Shown here in pieces: positions 1 through 7,298 of a stretch of DNA of 11,496 nt. Numbering within the stretch: the first letter of the stretch is position 1; each line of letters starts with the position of its first letter. Source of the DNA: CAYMWF01 sp964394085 [NCBI: uncultured Gemmatimonadota bacterium]. GTDB taxonomy: Bacteria; GCA-2686955; CAYMWF01. The notes beneath the pieces are model-generated. The model saw only the letters and a program-made list of their open reading frames with translations, was not told the DNA's origin and ran no database searches. The translations under genes and the position numbers were made by a program. The stretch spans positions 27,735-39,230 of the forward strand of contig CAYMWF010000006.1 of the NCBI GenBank assembly GCA_964394085.1, in the 5' to 3' direction.

Positions 1-63
1 CCGTCACCGATTTATGAACACGTGTTCCCGCCGAGCCTGACATGGAGTTTAAATAAAGAATGA
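1..63 (+). CDS. C-terminal end of an upstream protein (partial)
   Basis: Frame 1 is open from the window edge for 20 codons and ends in TGA at 61-63. The visible tail reads PSPIYEHVFPPSLTWSLNKE. The stop overlaps the ATG of the next gene as ATGA, the usual 4-bp overlap of translationally coupled genes, and this is the main reason to believe the frame is real. The tail is too short to assign a family. It could be chance, since 60 open bases are not significant alone. Confidence 0.5.
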   Translation, partial: PSPIYEHVFPPSLTWSLNKE

Positions 64-395
64 AATTTGTTCGCCTGCTTCCCGTGATCTTCAGTTTTCT
101 GCTCCTGTCCGCCCATTTCTCCCGCGCCGATTTCACGCTCGCGGTTGCTGCATGCCTTGTTTTGCCGTTTTTTCTGCTTGTTCGGAAAGCCTGGCTGCCC
201 CGGCTCTTGCAGATCATCCTGGTCCTGGGCTCCATCGAATGGTTGAGAACTCTCGCCTACCTGGCCAGGCAGAGGATAGAGGGCGGGGAGCCCTGGCTGA
301 GACTCGCCGCAATCCTGGGCGCCGTCGCCCTCTTCACAGCCGCATCGGCATGCGTCTTCTCTTCGCAAACGCTGAAAGAACACTATCGTTCGTGA
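60..395 (+). CDS. Small hydrophobic membrane protein, unknown function
   Basis: This is a 111-residue protein that I do not recognise. The N-terminus (KFVRLLPVIFSFLLLSAHF) could be a first membrane helix or a signal anchor. Further hydrophobic stretches lie at about residues 24-42, 47-59 and 82-100, separated by basic loops (VRKAWLPR, ARQRIEGGEPWLR). That suggests three or four inner-membrane spans. The C-terminus is short and polar (SQTLKEHYRS). The start is ATG at 60, overlapping the upstream stop (ATGA), with a GGAG at 44-47 that is rather distant (12 nt). It probably belongs to the operon arriving from the left rather than to the porin unit that follows, because a promoter-like sequence lies between them. 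No catalytic motif is visible. Confidence 0.75.
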   Translation: MKFVRLLPVIFSFLLLSAHFSRADFTLAVAACLVLPFFLLVRKAWLPRLLQIILVLGSIEWLRTLAYLARQRIEGGEPWLRLAAILGAVALFTAASACVFSSQTLKEHYRS

Positions 396-434
396 AGTTG
401 GCCGGTCCGTTCGCAGTGACCGATTCCATACAGT

Positions 435-464
435 TTGACAGGCCGGTGACGCTGCCGGTAGTAT
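435..464 (+). promoter_or_regulatory. Candidate sigma70-type promoter for the porin-symporter unit
   Basis: A perfect -35 hexamer TTGACA (435-440) is followed after 18 nt by TAGTAT (459-464, four of six matches to TATAAT). The predicted start of transcription is near 471. It lies in the 238-nt gap between the membrane protein and the porin. It also argues against translation of the porin from the first in-frame ATG at 463, which would overlap the -10 box. This rests on sequence match only. Confidence 0.5.
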
Positions 465-508
465 GACTCTTCCAGGTGTTCCGCTGACGACCGGCGGATG
501 TAACACCC

Positions 509-540
509 GTTCGCTGCGACGTCGCAGGAGTCAACTTTTT
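509..540 (+). promoter_or_regulatory. Leader hairpin followed by a U5 tract, possible attenuator
   Basis: The core CTGCGACGTCGCAG (514-527) is a perfect palindrome that can fold as a 5-bp stem with an ACGT loop. GTT (509-511) and AAC (533-535) can close an outer 3-bp helix across an unequal internal loop. Five T residues follow directly (536-540). The layout resembles a weak intrinsic terminator within the predicted leader of the porin mRNA, about 95 nt before the chosen start codon. The stem is short, so this could be coincidental. Confidence 0.22.
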
Positions 541-569
541 CCAGGTCTGGAGCTTTCACCACTATTGCA

Positions 570-652
570 GAAACGGAGCGACGGTGTGAAGTATTCCGCT
601 TCTTGTGTACACTTGTCGAAACGGAGTATAGGTGTGAAGTGTTCCGCTTCTT
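570..652 (+). repeat. Two direct copies of a 35-bp ribosome-binding-site/GTG-start cassette
   Basis: Positions 570-604 and 618-652 are direct copies 48 bp apart, identical at 30 of 35 positions. The differences are a CGAC/TATA block and one A/G. Each copy contains CGGAG, a 7-nt spacer and GTG AAG, that is, a complete translation-initiation site. The 48-bp offset is 16 codons, so both GTGs (586 and 634) are in the same frame and the duplicated peptide reads KRSxGVKxSAS in each copy. Only the second copy runs directly into a signal-peptide-like sequence. Confidence 0.8.
623..636 (+). promoter_or_regulatory. Ribosome-binding site that decides the porin start
   Basis: GGAG at 623-626, then 7 nt, then GTG at 634-636. 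The spacing is ideal and the downstream residues form a classic export signal. This favours 634 over the in-frame ATG at 463 and the duplicate GTG at 586, which has an equally good GGAG at 575-578. Confidence 0.55.
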
Positions 653-1953
653 TTCTGGTTTCCATCTTTCTGGTCGCTGCGAGTTTCGCCGCGGTTGAGA
701 CCGACCCCGCCGCCGGCGGACCGCCTCTCTCGTTCAGCTTCTCCGAACGGCTCAGGCTCCTGAGCTGGAACAACGTCCTCGATCTCGACGATGAAACGAA
801 GGACAGCTCCACGTTCACACGACATCGCTCGAGCCTCGGGTTGAATATTTTTCATGAAAAAACAGGAATCGCCGCCGCGATCAGGCTGACCAACGAGTTC
901 CGGTTCCATTTCGAGCCGGATGACACCGATTTCACATTCGATGAACTTTTCGTCGAGAACCTCTACCTTGAAAAGCGGGGTATCGCCGGCGTCCCCCTCA
1001 CCCTCACCCTGGGCCGCCAGGATATAATACTCGGAGAAGGATTTTCAGTGCTCGAGGCGCATCCGCTCGACGGATCGCGCTCGATCTATTTCAATGCGCT
1101 GCGATTAGACTGGGATGTAACGCCCGATCAGCGGTTGACCGGCTTCTGTTCGTACCAGACTGAAACCGAAGAGTACTTCCCCGTGTTCAGCGACAGGGAA
1201 GAAGCTCAAAATCTGCTGGAGCAGCCCGAAGAGGGACTTTGCCTCTATTATTCGGGGGGGCGCGAAAAAACCGTCGACATATACTTCATCCGCAAAAAGA
1301 TCGAAGATCCGGGCGGAGATCTCGGCGAGATCACGGTCCATGCCGTGGGGGAGCGCCTGGTAATACCGAAGACTGAAAGGTTGAGCTTCACGGGGGAAGG
1401 GGTGTTCGAGTTCGGCCGGTTCAGGGGTTCGAAACTTACCGCGGCGGGAGGTCACTTCCACGCGGACTACCGCTTCACGCATCCCAGCCTCGGAGAAACC
1501 CATGCCCGGGGCGGCGCCGTCCTCCTCTCCGGCGACAATCCCGATACACCCGACGACCACGAGGGGTGGGAGCCGCTATTCGCCCGATGGCCGAAATGGA
1601 GCGAATCGTACATTTACACGCTCATCCCCGAAAACGGAGGGAAGGTCGCGTACTGGAGCAACTTCGCCTCCGTATACGGCGACTTCGCCTGCAGCCCTTT
1701 TCGCGGAGCAACCCTTTCACTCGCCCTGCATCACCTGCTGGCGCAGGAACCGCCTTCAGGGGATGCGGCATTCCCCGGCGGCAGCGGCAGGATTCGCGGC
1801 AACCTGCTTATCGCCGAACTTGACTTCAAGCTGTATCGTTTCCTCACCGGACACATTCTCTGGGAAATCTTCAATCCCGGAAGCTACTATTTCTCCGGCG
1901 CGGACGGCTATTCCTGGTTCCGCTTCGAGCTGAGCTACACCGGTAAACAATAA
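634..1953 (+). CDS. Outer-membrane porin-like beta-barrel protein (alginate-export-like)
   Basis: From the GTG at 634 the protein has 439 residues. It begins with a signal peptide: short n-region KCSAS, hydrophobic core FLVSIFLVAASFA, with likely cleavage after SFA near residue 20. The mature part has alternating polar and hydrophobic strands rich in Y, W and F, for example FSFSERLRLLSW, TLTLGRQDIILGEGF and IYFNALRLDWDV. This pattern, including the LGRQ..ILGEGF segment, resembles the alginate-export/porin family. It ends in an aromatic strand (YSWFRFELSYTGKQ) that fits a beta-barrel insertion signal. Its role is inferred to be passage of a small solute across the outer membrane. The next gene, an inner-membrane symporter, starts 3 nt after its TAA, which implies a shared substrate. 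The in-frame ATG at 463 is an alternative start but overlaps the promoter-like -10. The substrate is unknown, and the family call is by pattern, not a search. Confidence 0.75.
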   Translation: MKCSASFLVSIFLVAASFAAVETDPAAGGPPLSFSFSERLRLLSWNNVLDLDDETKDSSTFTRHRSSLGLNIFHEKTGIAAAIRLTNEFRFHFEPDDTDFTFDELFVENLYLEKRGIAGVPLTLTLGRQDIILGEGFSVLEAHPLDGSRSIYFNALRLDWDVTPDQRLTGFCSYQTETEEYFPVFSDREEAQNLLEQPEEGLCLYYSGGREKTVDIYFIRKKIEDPGGDLGEITVHAVGERLVIPKTERLSFTGEGVFEFGRFRGSKLTAAGGHFHADYRFTHPSLGETHARGGAVLLSGDNPDTPDDHEGWEPLFARWPKWSESYIYTLIPENGGKVAYWSNFASVYGDFACSPFRGATLSLALHHLLAQEPPSGDAAFPGGSGRIRGNLLIAELDFKLYRFLTGHILWEIFNPGSYYFSGADGYSWFRFELSYTGKQ

Positions 1954-1956
1954 TAG

Positions 1957-3417
1957 ATGACGGCGAAAACCATAGTCATAGCTCTTTATGCTCTCGTGAT
2001 ACTTGCCGCCGGTGTCGCCGGTATGCGGAAGACGAGATCGTTCACCGATTTTTTCCTGGGCGGGGGGAACATAGGCCCGTGGATGACCGCCTTCACGTAC
2101 GGCACGGCATACTTTTCGGCGGTGCTTTTCATAGGCTTCGCGGGGAAAATCGGCTGGGGATTCGGATACTCGGGCATCTGGATCGCCTTCGGGAACGCCG
2201 TTGTCGGGGTTCTGGGGGTGTGGGCCCTCCTCGGATGGCGGGTAAAGAAGATGTCGCAGGAGCTCGAAGTCGCCACCATGGCCGAATTCTTCGAAGCGCG
2301 TTACGGCGGCAGGCTCCTGAAGCTGCTGGCTTCGATGTCGATCTTCGTCTTTTTCATCCCCTATTCCGCGGCCGTTTTCATGGGGCTTTCCTACCTGTTC
2401 AAGTCGAACTTCTCCATCGATTACATCACCGCCCTGGCTTTCATGGGTGTTTTTACCGCAATGTATCTTGCAATGGGCGGCTACCGTTCCATGACTCTCA
2501 TCGACATGGTTTTCGGGATAATAATGATAGCGGGAGTGGCGGTTCTCGTTTCGAGCAGCGTGAACCGGGGAGGCGGTCTCGACTCGATCACGGCGTCCCT
2601 CGCTTCAATCGATCCCAGGCTTGTCGCCCCGGTGGGCCCTCCGGGGCTCTGGCCTCTTTTCTGCCTGGTGTTTCTGACGAGCGTAGCTCCTTTCGGCATG
2701 CCGCAGCTCGTTCAGAAGTTCTATGCGATAAGGGACCGCCGCGCCGTTCGCATCGGTATGGTCGCTTCGACTTTTTTCGCCGTGATTATCGGATTCGCGG
2801 CTTACTTCACGGGTGCTATCACCCGGGTTCTGTTGAGCCCCGAAACGGCCCCGGGTGCTTTTTCCGAAACCGGCGAACCGGTATTCGACGCCTTAATGCC
2901 GGAGCTCCTTGCGAACGTGATCCCGGGCCCCCTCTCGGTGCTGATCCTCCTGCTCATACTTTCAGCGTCCATCTCGACCCTCGCCGCTCTTGTTCTCATT
3001 TCAAGCTCGGCCGTAACTAAAGACTTCTACGCCGGGTTCGTCAACCGCAACGCCGGCGATAAACAGCTGACGCTGCTCATGAGGATATCCAGCGTCTTTT
3101 TTGTTACCCTGTCCGTTATCCTTGCCTATTTCAAACCGGCTACCATCGTAGCCATCCTGGCCATCTCCTGGGGCGCTATCGGGTCCGTCTTTCTCGGGCC
3201 GTTCCTGTGGGGGCTGTTCAGCAGCAGGGTGAACAGGACCGGGGCGTTGTGCTCATCGGTACTCGGGCTCGGAACGTGCCTGGTCATGTATGGTCTCGGA
3301 CGCCCGACACCCGAAGCCGGCACCGTGGGCATGCTGGTTTCGCTGACCGTAAACCCGGTGGCAAGCAGGCTTTCGGACTTTGGAGCTTCCATGCGCAAAA
3401 AGAATCATGGCGAATAA
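1957..3417 (+). CDS. Sodium:solute symporter (SSS family)
   Basis: A 486-residue inner-membrane protein of usual SSS length with about 12-13 hydrophobic spans. Family hallmarks: the N-terminal TRSFTDFFLGGGNIGPW (27-43) and GTAYFSAVLFIG (49-60), the first signature GGYRSMTLIDMVFGIIM (174-190), the second signature PFGMPQLVQKFYAIRDRRAVR (245-265), and SASISTLAALVLISSSAVTKDFY (336-358). The S340-T341 pair in that last segment matches the serine/threonine pair that binds Na+ in the helix after the second signature in PutP-type carriers. The expected function is Na+-driven uptake of a small solute such as an amino acid, sugar or organic acid, and sequence alone does not tell which. The start ATG at 1957 follows the porin stop (TAATAGATG) and lacks a strong Shine-Dalgarno sequence, consistent with translational coupling. 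The gap of 109 nt to the next gene has a small CCTTC-GCGA-GAAGG hairpin (3448-3461) but no terminator. Confidence 0.93.
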   Translation: MTAKTIVIALYALVILAAGVAGMRKTRSFTDFFLGGGNIGPWMTAFTYGTAYFSAVLFIGFAGKIGWGFGYSGIWIAFGNAVVGVLGVWALLGWRVKKMSQELEVATMAEFFEARYGGRLLKLLASMSIFVFFIPYSAAVFMGLSYLFKSNFSIDYITALAFMGVFTAMYLAMGGYRSMTLIDMVFGIIMIAGVAVLVSSSVNRGGGLDSITASLASIDPRLVAPVGPPGLWPLFCLVFLTSVAPFGMPQLVQKFYAIRDRRAVRIGMVASTFFAVIIGFAAYFTGAITRVLLSPETAPGAFSETGEPVFDALMPELLANVIPGPLSVLILLLILSASISTLAALVLISSSAVTKDFYAGFVNRNAGDKQLTLLMRISSVFFVTLSVILAYFKPATIVAILAISWGAIGSVFLGPFLWGLFSSRVNRTGALCSSVLGLGTCLVMYGLGRPTPEAGTVGMLVSLTVNPVASRLSDFGASMRKKNHGE

Positions 3418-3526
3418 TTGTTCAAATTCTGTATTATCGCCCTGACCCCTTCGCGAGAAGGAAGGCAATAGGTGGAATACGCGAGTCGAAAATCATGGTC
3501 TCGACCAACGGAGAAATGTTGAACCG

Positions 3527-6055
3527 GTGAACGGAGCAGGCGATCATAAAACATCAGTGATCGATTGGTTCAAAGCCGGCGGGAGCCGCCTTGCCGGCGA
3601 GTCCGCGGAGGGCGCCCGGGTCTGGCGCCTGTTCCTCCGGGTTTTTATTTTTACTCTCATTTTCGAAGGGCTGCTGCTTTTCCCCGGCGAGCCGGGTCTG
3701 TTCACCGGACGCGTCATAGTATTCTGTGGGCTGTTCGCCTGGTTCAACGTTGTTTCGCTGCTGCTCGTCGATTCCGGCGGGGCGCGCAAATGGCTGCTCC
3801 TGCTGGGAGGTTCGCTGCTCTGCCTTTTTGCGGCGCCATCCTGGGTGCCCGGCTGGATAGCAGCGGCGGTTATCACCTTCTTTTTCCTCTTTTTCAGAAG
3901 ATACAAACCATACAGACACCTGAGTTCCCGCCGCCGGGCTGCTGCATTTCTTCTCCTTGCAGCCGGTTTGACGCTCTTGATCTTCAGCCGTTTCGATGTC
4001 GGGCTTTCCTTTCTGAGGGGGCTCGACGTGGAAGTTTCGAAGCCTTTCACCGAAACCGTTGATGACTCCGCTCCATCATCTCTCGAGTCTCCGGATGCGG
4101 CCGGAGCTCGTGACGACACCGGGCAAGCTTCTTCAAGGGTCGATAAATCCCTCTTCCAGATAAGGATTCTCTACACTTACACGAGCATGTCGCTGCTCGT
4201 TTTTTATGCTTTGAGCCTGGCCCATATTTTCCTGGGGCTGCGCCTTCATTTCATGAAGCTGCGGCCGAAACTCGCCATCGCGGCATTTCTTATAACCGTC
4301 GTTCCTTTCGTTCTCGTAGTAATCATGGGAACCCTGGTCTGTTATCACACCCTCGGAACCACCAGGGCGCTGAGAGTCGAGTCGCTCCTCGAAGAGTGGG
4401 CGAGGATAGCGACTTCAGAACCTGGAATCCGCGGCACCCTTTCCGCGGAAACATTCTCCATGTCCAAGGACGGCGATCGAATCGAGTATGCGGGTGTTCC
4501 GGCTCCGTGGGCTCCCGCCTTTTCAGAAGCTCTGCTCTATGATCCCCTTTCCCCGTTCGCAGCCTGGTCCGGCGCCGACACCACCGCGTATTTTTCAGTC
4601 GGCGGCGATGTCTGGATGATAGGAATAATGGATGCACGGGAAGAAACTTTCCAGCTCCACGGCTCCAGGATCGATACAGTCTGGCTCGACCGGATTTCGG
4701 AAATGCTTCGGATAGAAGTCTACCTTTCCGCCCCCTTGACCACCACTCTCTCGACTCCGGAAAATACGCTTCTCCTATCGGATGATGATTTCAAGCAGCT
4801 CCTTTTCACTGATGAGCGGCACGGCACCACCGGCCGGGGTCCGACAGACCCTGAGACAGCCGCCGCCGCGGGCTTCCTTCCCGGATTACTCGCGACCGAT
4901 CGGTATTTCGGTATGATCAACATCGAGATCCAGCATTTCGCCGATGGCCGTTTCGGCAGCAACGTGGTGCTGGTCATGCTCGAAGCGAGCATCGCCGACC
5001 TGGTGGGCGAGCTCCTTTCCGGTGAAAACCTGCTCAGCTTCATCACGATGCTTCTACTGGGCGCGCTGGCGCTTCTGATGCTGGTGCTCGAGCTGTTCGC
5101 CCTCTTTTTCGGCGTCCGAATCACCACGGGAATTCTCGCGGCCATCAGGGCTCTCGTCAAAGGAACCCGCAGAATTTCCGACGGCGATCTCGACACGCGC
5201 ATCGAAATCCCGAACCAGGATGAGCTGGGTCGCCTGGCCGATTCTTTCAACAGGATGACGGCGGCGGTGAAGCGTGGGATCGAGGAGGCCGTTCTCAGGG
5301 AGCAGCTCGAGCGGGAGCTGAAAACCGCCCGGGAGATCCAGGAGCGCCTGCTTCCGCCCGAGGTTCCATCCATCCAGGGATACGACATCGCCGGCACCAG
5401 CATCCCGAGCCGTTTCGTAGGAGGCGACTACTTCGACTTCCTGGAACTCGATGCGGACCGGCTCGGCATCGCCATAGGGGATGTTTCCGGTAAGGGGATA
5501 CCCGCGGCGCTCCTCATGGCGAATCTCCAGGCGAGCCTTCACGGGCAGACCATGGATCACCAGGAGGTATCGGCCATCATTACCCGGATGAACGAGCTGC
5601 TTGTCCGCTCCACCGATCCACACATGTTCGCTTCCTTCTTTTACGGGGTGCTCGACCGGGAGGGGTCTATGTTCACCGCCACTAACGCCGGCCATAATCC
5701 CCCGCTCCTCTTAAGGGCGGACGGCGGTGTCGAAAAATTCGAGGCAGGCGGTGTTCTTCTTGGAATCAGGGCCGGATCCGACTACGGTCAGCAGGCGGCG
5801 ACGGTTTCTCCGGGAGATGTTATCGTCTTGTACACGGATGGTATCACGGAAGCATTAAAAGGGGGGGAATCAGGCGAGGATGCGGAAATGTTCGGCGAAG
5901 AACGCCTGACCAGGGTGGTTTCTTCAGCGGCTGCTGGTTCCGCTGAAGGGATCAAGAACGCCATTCTGTCCGCAGTCTCCGGCTTCACGAACAACACGCC
6001 CCTCTCCGACGACATCACCCTCGTAGTTCTCAAGCGTGATTCCCAGCCCGGCTAG
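3527..6055 (+). CDS. Membrane-anchored HAMP/SpoIIE-type serine phosphatase (RsbU-like)
   Basis: An 842-residue signalling protein. About seven hydrophobic spans lie in residues 34-272, roughly 34-53, 62-81, 88-103, 107-123, 137-153, 213-238 and 248-272. Residues 273-500 form an extracytoplasmic region of about 230 residues that I do not recognise. A last span (502-530) leads into HAMP (about 531-582, with SDGDLDTRIEIPNQDELGRL) and a short coiled coil (583-607). The PP2C/SpoIIE phosphatase follows (615-838). Metal-binding acids are all present: D634 in GGDYFDF, D652 in GDVSGKG, D771 in YTDGITE and D829 in SDDITLVV. Proteins of this type dephosphorylate an anti-sigma-antagonist (RsbV-like) in a partner switch, but no such partner is in the window. 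The GTG start overlaps TGA of an 11-codon ORF, and GGAG (3510-3513) is 13 nt upstream, so the start is uncertain. GTG at 3557 is an alternative. Being downstream of the symporter, it may report on solute or membrane state. Confidence 0.92.
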   Translation: MNGAGDHKTSVIDWFKAGGSRLAGESAEGARVWRLFLRVFIFTLIFEGLLLFPGEPGLFTGRVIVFCGLFAWFNVVSLLLVDSGGARKWLLLLGGSLLCLFAAPSWVPGWIAAAVITFFFLFFRRYKPYRHLSSRRRAAAFLLLAAGLTLLIFSRFDVGLSFLRGLDVEVSKPFTETVDDSAPSSLESPDAAGARDDTGQASSRVDKSLFQIRILYTYTSMSLLVFYALSLAHIFLGLRLHFMKLRPKLAIAAFLITVVPFVLVVIMGTLVCYHTLGTTRALRVESLLEEWARIATSEPGIRGTLSAETFSMSKDGDRIEYAGVPAPWAPAFSEALLYDPLSPFAAWSGADTTAYFSVGGDVWMIGIMDAREETFQLHGSRIDTVWLDRISEMLRIEVYLSAPLTTTLSTPENTLLLSDDDFKQLLFTDERHGTTGRGPTDPETAAAAGFLPGLLATDRYFGMINIEIQHFADGRFGSNVVLVMLEASIADLVGELLSGENLLSFITMLLLGALALLMLVLELFALFFGVRITTGILAAIRALVKGTRRISDGDLDTRIEIPNQDELGRLADSFNRMTAAVKRGIEEAVLREQLERELKTAREIQERLLPPEVPSIQGYDIAGTSIPSRFVGGDYFDFLELDADRLGIAIGDVSGKGIPAALLMANLQASLHGQTMDHQEVSAIITRMNELLVRSTDPHMFASFFYGVLDREGSMFTATNAGHNPPLLLRADGGVEKFEAGGVLLGIRAGSDYGQQAATVSPGDVIVLYTDGITEALKGGESGEDAEMFGEERLTRVVSSAAAGSAEGIKNAILSAVSGFTNNTPLSDDITLVVLKRDSQPG

Positions 6056-6085
6056 AGATCATTACAGGTCCCACCGCCGTCCGGT

Positions 6086-7075
6086 CTATTCCGGTTTTAC
6101 CGCCTCAACCAGGGAGTCCATCCTCTCCCCCGCCCGAATCATTTCCGCATTTTCGAACCCCGCTGCTGCCAGGCTGTCTTTTACTTCATCGAGGGTATAC
6201 GTATCTCCTCCCGACGTGCAGACCAGCATGTTCAGGGCGAAAAGCGCTCCCATCGGCGGTTTTGTGCGGGTCGCGTCCATAAAATGATCACGGATCAGAA
6301 GGGAGCCGCCGGGTTCGAGCACGCTGTAAATTTTCCGGAAAAGCCGGAGATTCTGTTCCGGGCTGTTCTGGTGAATGACGGCTGACAGAAAAGCCAGGTC
6401 GCATCCGCCGGGAAGAGCGTCCCTGTTATAGTCTCCGGTTGTAAATGTCACTCGATCCTGCAGCCCTGCTTCCCCGACTTTTTCTTCGGCGATGGGTATT
6501 ACGCCGTCCAGATCGAAAACGACGCCGGACAATTGCGGGTTCTTCTCGAGGAAAGCGATTGCATAAGCGCCGGAACCGCCGCCGATATCGAGCAGCCTGG
6601 TGAATCGACTCGTGTCATAGACATCGCATATCCTGCTCGACAGCGCCCTGGCCCCCACATGCATCGAACCGATGAAAGCTTTCTGATCTTTAGAGCCGGC
6701 TTTATCGCTCAGAAGCTCCAGGTGCGGATTGACTCCTTCTTTGACGGCTGCGGTAAGGTGGCTCCAGTTGTTCCAGAGTCTTACCGCATGGAGGGCCGAG
6801 GGGAGGAACGACCGGGGATGCCTGGACGAGAGATAAGAACCCTTCTCCGTGGGCCGGTATCGGCCGTTCACCTTTTCGAGGAGGCCGAATGTAATCAGGC
6901 AATCGAGTATCCTCGTGGCAGCCCGTTCATCCAGGCCAAGCTTTGCCGCAAGGTCCCCGGCAGAGGCGGGTTCCCGATCCAGGCTGGTGAAAAGATCAAG
7001 CTCGGCAGCCGTGAGGATCACCCTGCTTCTCATAAAATTCCGCAGGTTCGACATCATTTCGGCTTGAGGTTGCAT
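6086..7075 (-). CDS. SAM-dependent O-methyltransferase (dimerising winged-helix class)
   Basis: A 329-residue protein. Residues about 10-85 form the N-terminal winged-helix dimerisation domain (LTAAELDLFTSLD, LAAKLGLDERAATRILDCL, LLEKVNGRYRPTEKG). The Rossmann methyltransferase domain follows, with motif I LLDIGGGSGAYAIAF (161-175), the ribose-binding acid D188 (VVFDLD), D215 in TGDYNRD and the post-motif EPGGSLLIRDHFMD (254-267). H235 in SAVIHQNSPEQ sits where plant-type and hydroxyneurosporene/acetylserotonin-type O-methyltransferases have their catalytic histidine. Methylation of a hydroxyl on a small molecule is therefore likely, but the acceptor is unknown. The start ATG has a good AAGGGG about 9 nt upstream. 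The gene is monocistronic, converges on the phosphatase gene 30 nt away with no visible terminator between them, and has its own control region at 7127-7193. Confidence 0.9.
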   Translation of the reverse strand: MQPQAEMMSNLRNFMRSRVILTAAELDLFTSLDREPASAGDLAAKLGLDERAATRILDCLITFGLLEKVNGRYRPTEKGSYLSSRHPRSFLPSALHAVRLWNNWSHLTAAVKEGVNPHLELLSDKAGSKDQKAFIGSMHVGARALSSRICDVYDTSRFTRLLDIGGGSGAYAIAFLEKNPQLSGVVFDLDGVIPIAEEKVGEAGLQDRVTFTTGDYNRDALPGGCDLAFLSAVIHQNSPEQNLRLFRKIYSVLEPGGSLLIRDHFMDATRTKPPMGALFALNMLVCTSGGDTYTLDEVKDSLAAAGFENAEMIRAGERMDSLVEAVKPE

Positions 7076-7126
7076 TTTATTCGACCCCTTCCCTGTTTGA
7101 AATCATACACTTTTGCTCTTTTGATC

Positions 7127-7154
7127 CGGATACTCGATTGTATTCGAGCATCCG
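7127..7154. promoter_or_regulatory. Inverted repeat, candidate operator of the methyltransferase gene
   Basis: The arms CGGATACTCGA (7127-7137) and TCGAGCATCCG (7144-7154) pair at 10 of 11 positions around a 6-nt spacer. The site lies between the methyltransferase start codon and its putative -10 box, where a dimeric repressor could block transcription. It could equally act as a hairpin in the mRNA leader. No regulator gene is adjacent. Confidence 0.35.
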
Positions 7155-7164
7155 AACGAACCCT

Positions 7165-7193
7165 ATAATACGTTCATACCAATAATACGTTTA
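7165..7193 (-). promoter_or_regulatory. Candidate promoter and 10-bp direct repeat of the methyltransferase gene
   Basis: On the - strand AACGTATTAT occurs twice (7191-7182 and 7174-7165), offset by 17 bp. The proximal copy supplies a TATTAT -10 box (7170-7165). A poor TAAACG -35 lies 17 nt upstream (7193-7188), so an activator might be needed. The predicted transcription start is near 7158, directly in front of the inverted repeat at 7127-7154. The rest of the gap between this gene and recR (7194-7298) shows no ORF or terminator that I can support. Confidence 0.35.
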
Positions 7194-7298
7194 CCTTAAT
7201 TGTTTGCGCGGAGAGCTTCATACAGGGATTTCGCTGATTTTCTTCCGGCCCCTCACGGAACGGCTGAAGGAGGAATCCGTGCATCCGAGGCCGAGGCG

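Noticed and set aside
12-506. 164-codon open frame on the - strand
   Set aside because: It is antisense to the small membrane protein, crosses the promoter region, and has a low-complexity composition without domain features.
463-633. N-terminal extension of the porin to the first in-frame ATG at 463
   Set aside because: The ATG overlaps the -10 box of a good promoter, has no ribosome-binding site, and the added 57 residues precede a proper signal peptide.
3418-3437. TTGTTC / TATTAT as a promoter for the phosphatase gene
   Set aside because: The two hexamers are only 8 nt apart, and no -35 exists at proper distance.
6533-7168. 211-codon open frame on the + strand
   Set aside because: It lies antisense to the methyltransferase, whose SAM-binding motifs are clear; high GC creates such shadow frames.
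7254-7281. CACGGA/TCCGTG hairpin as the recR terminator
   Set aside because: The loop is 16 nt and no U-run follows on the - strand.
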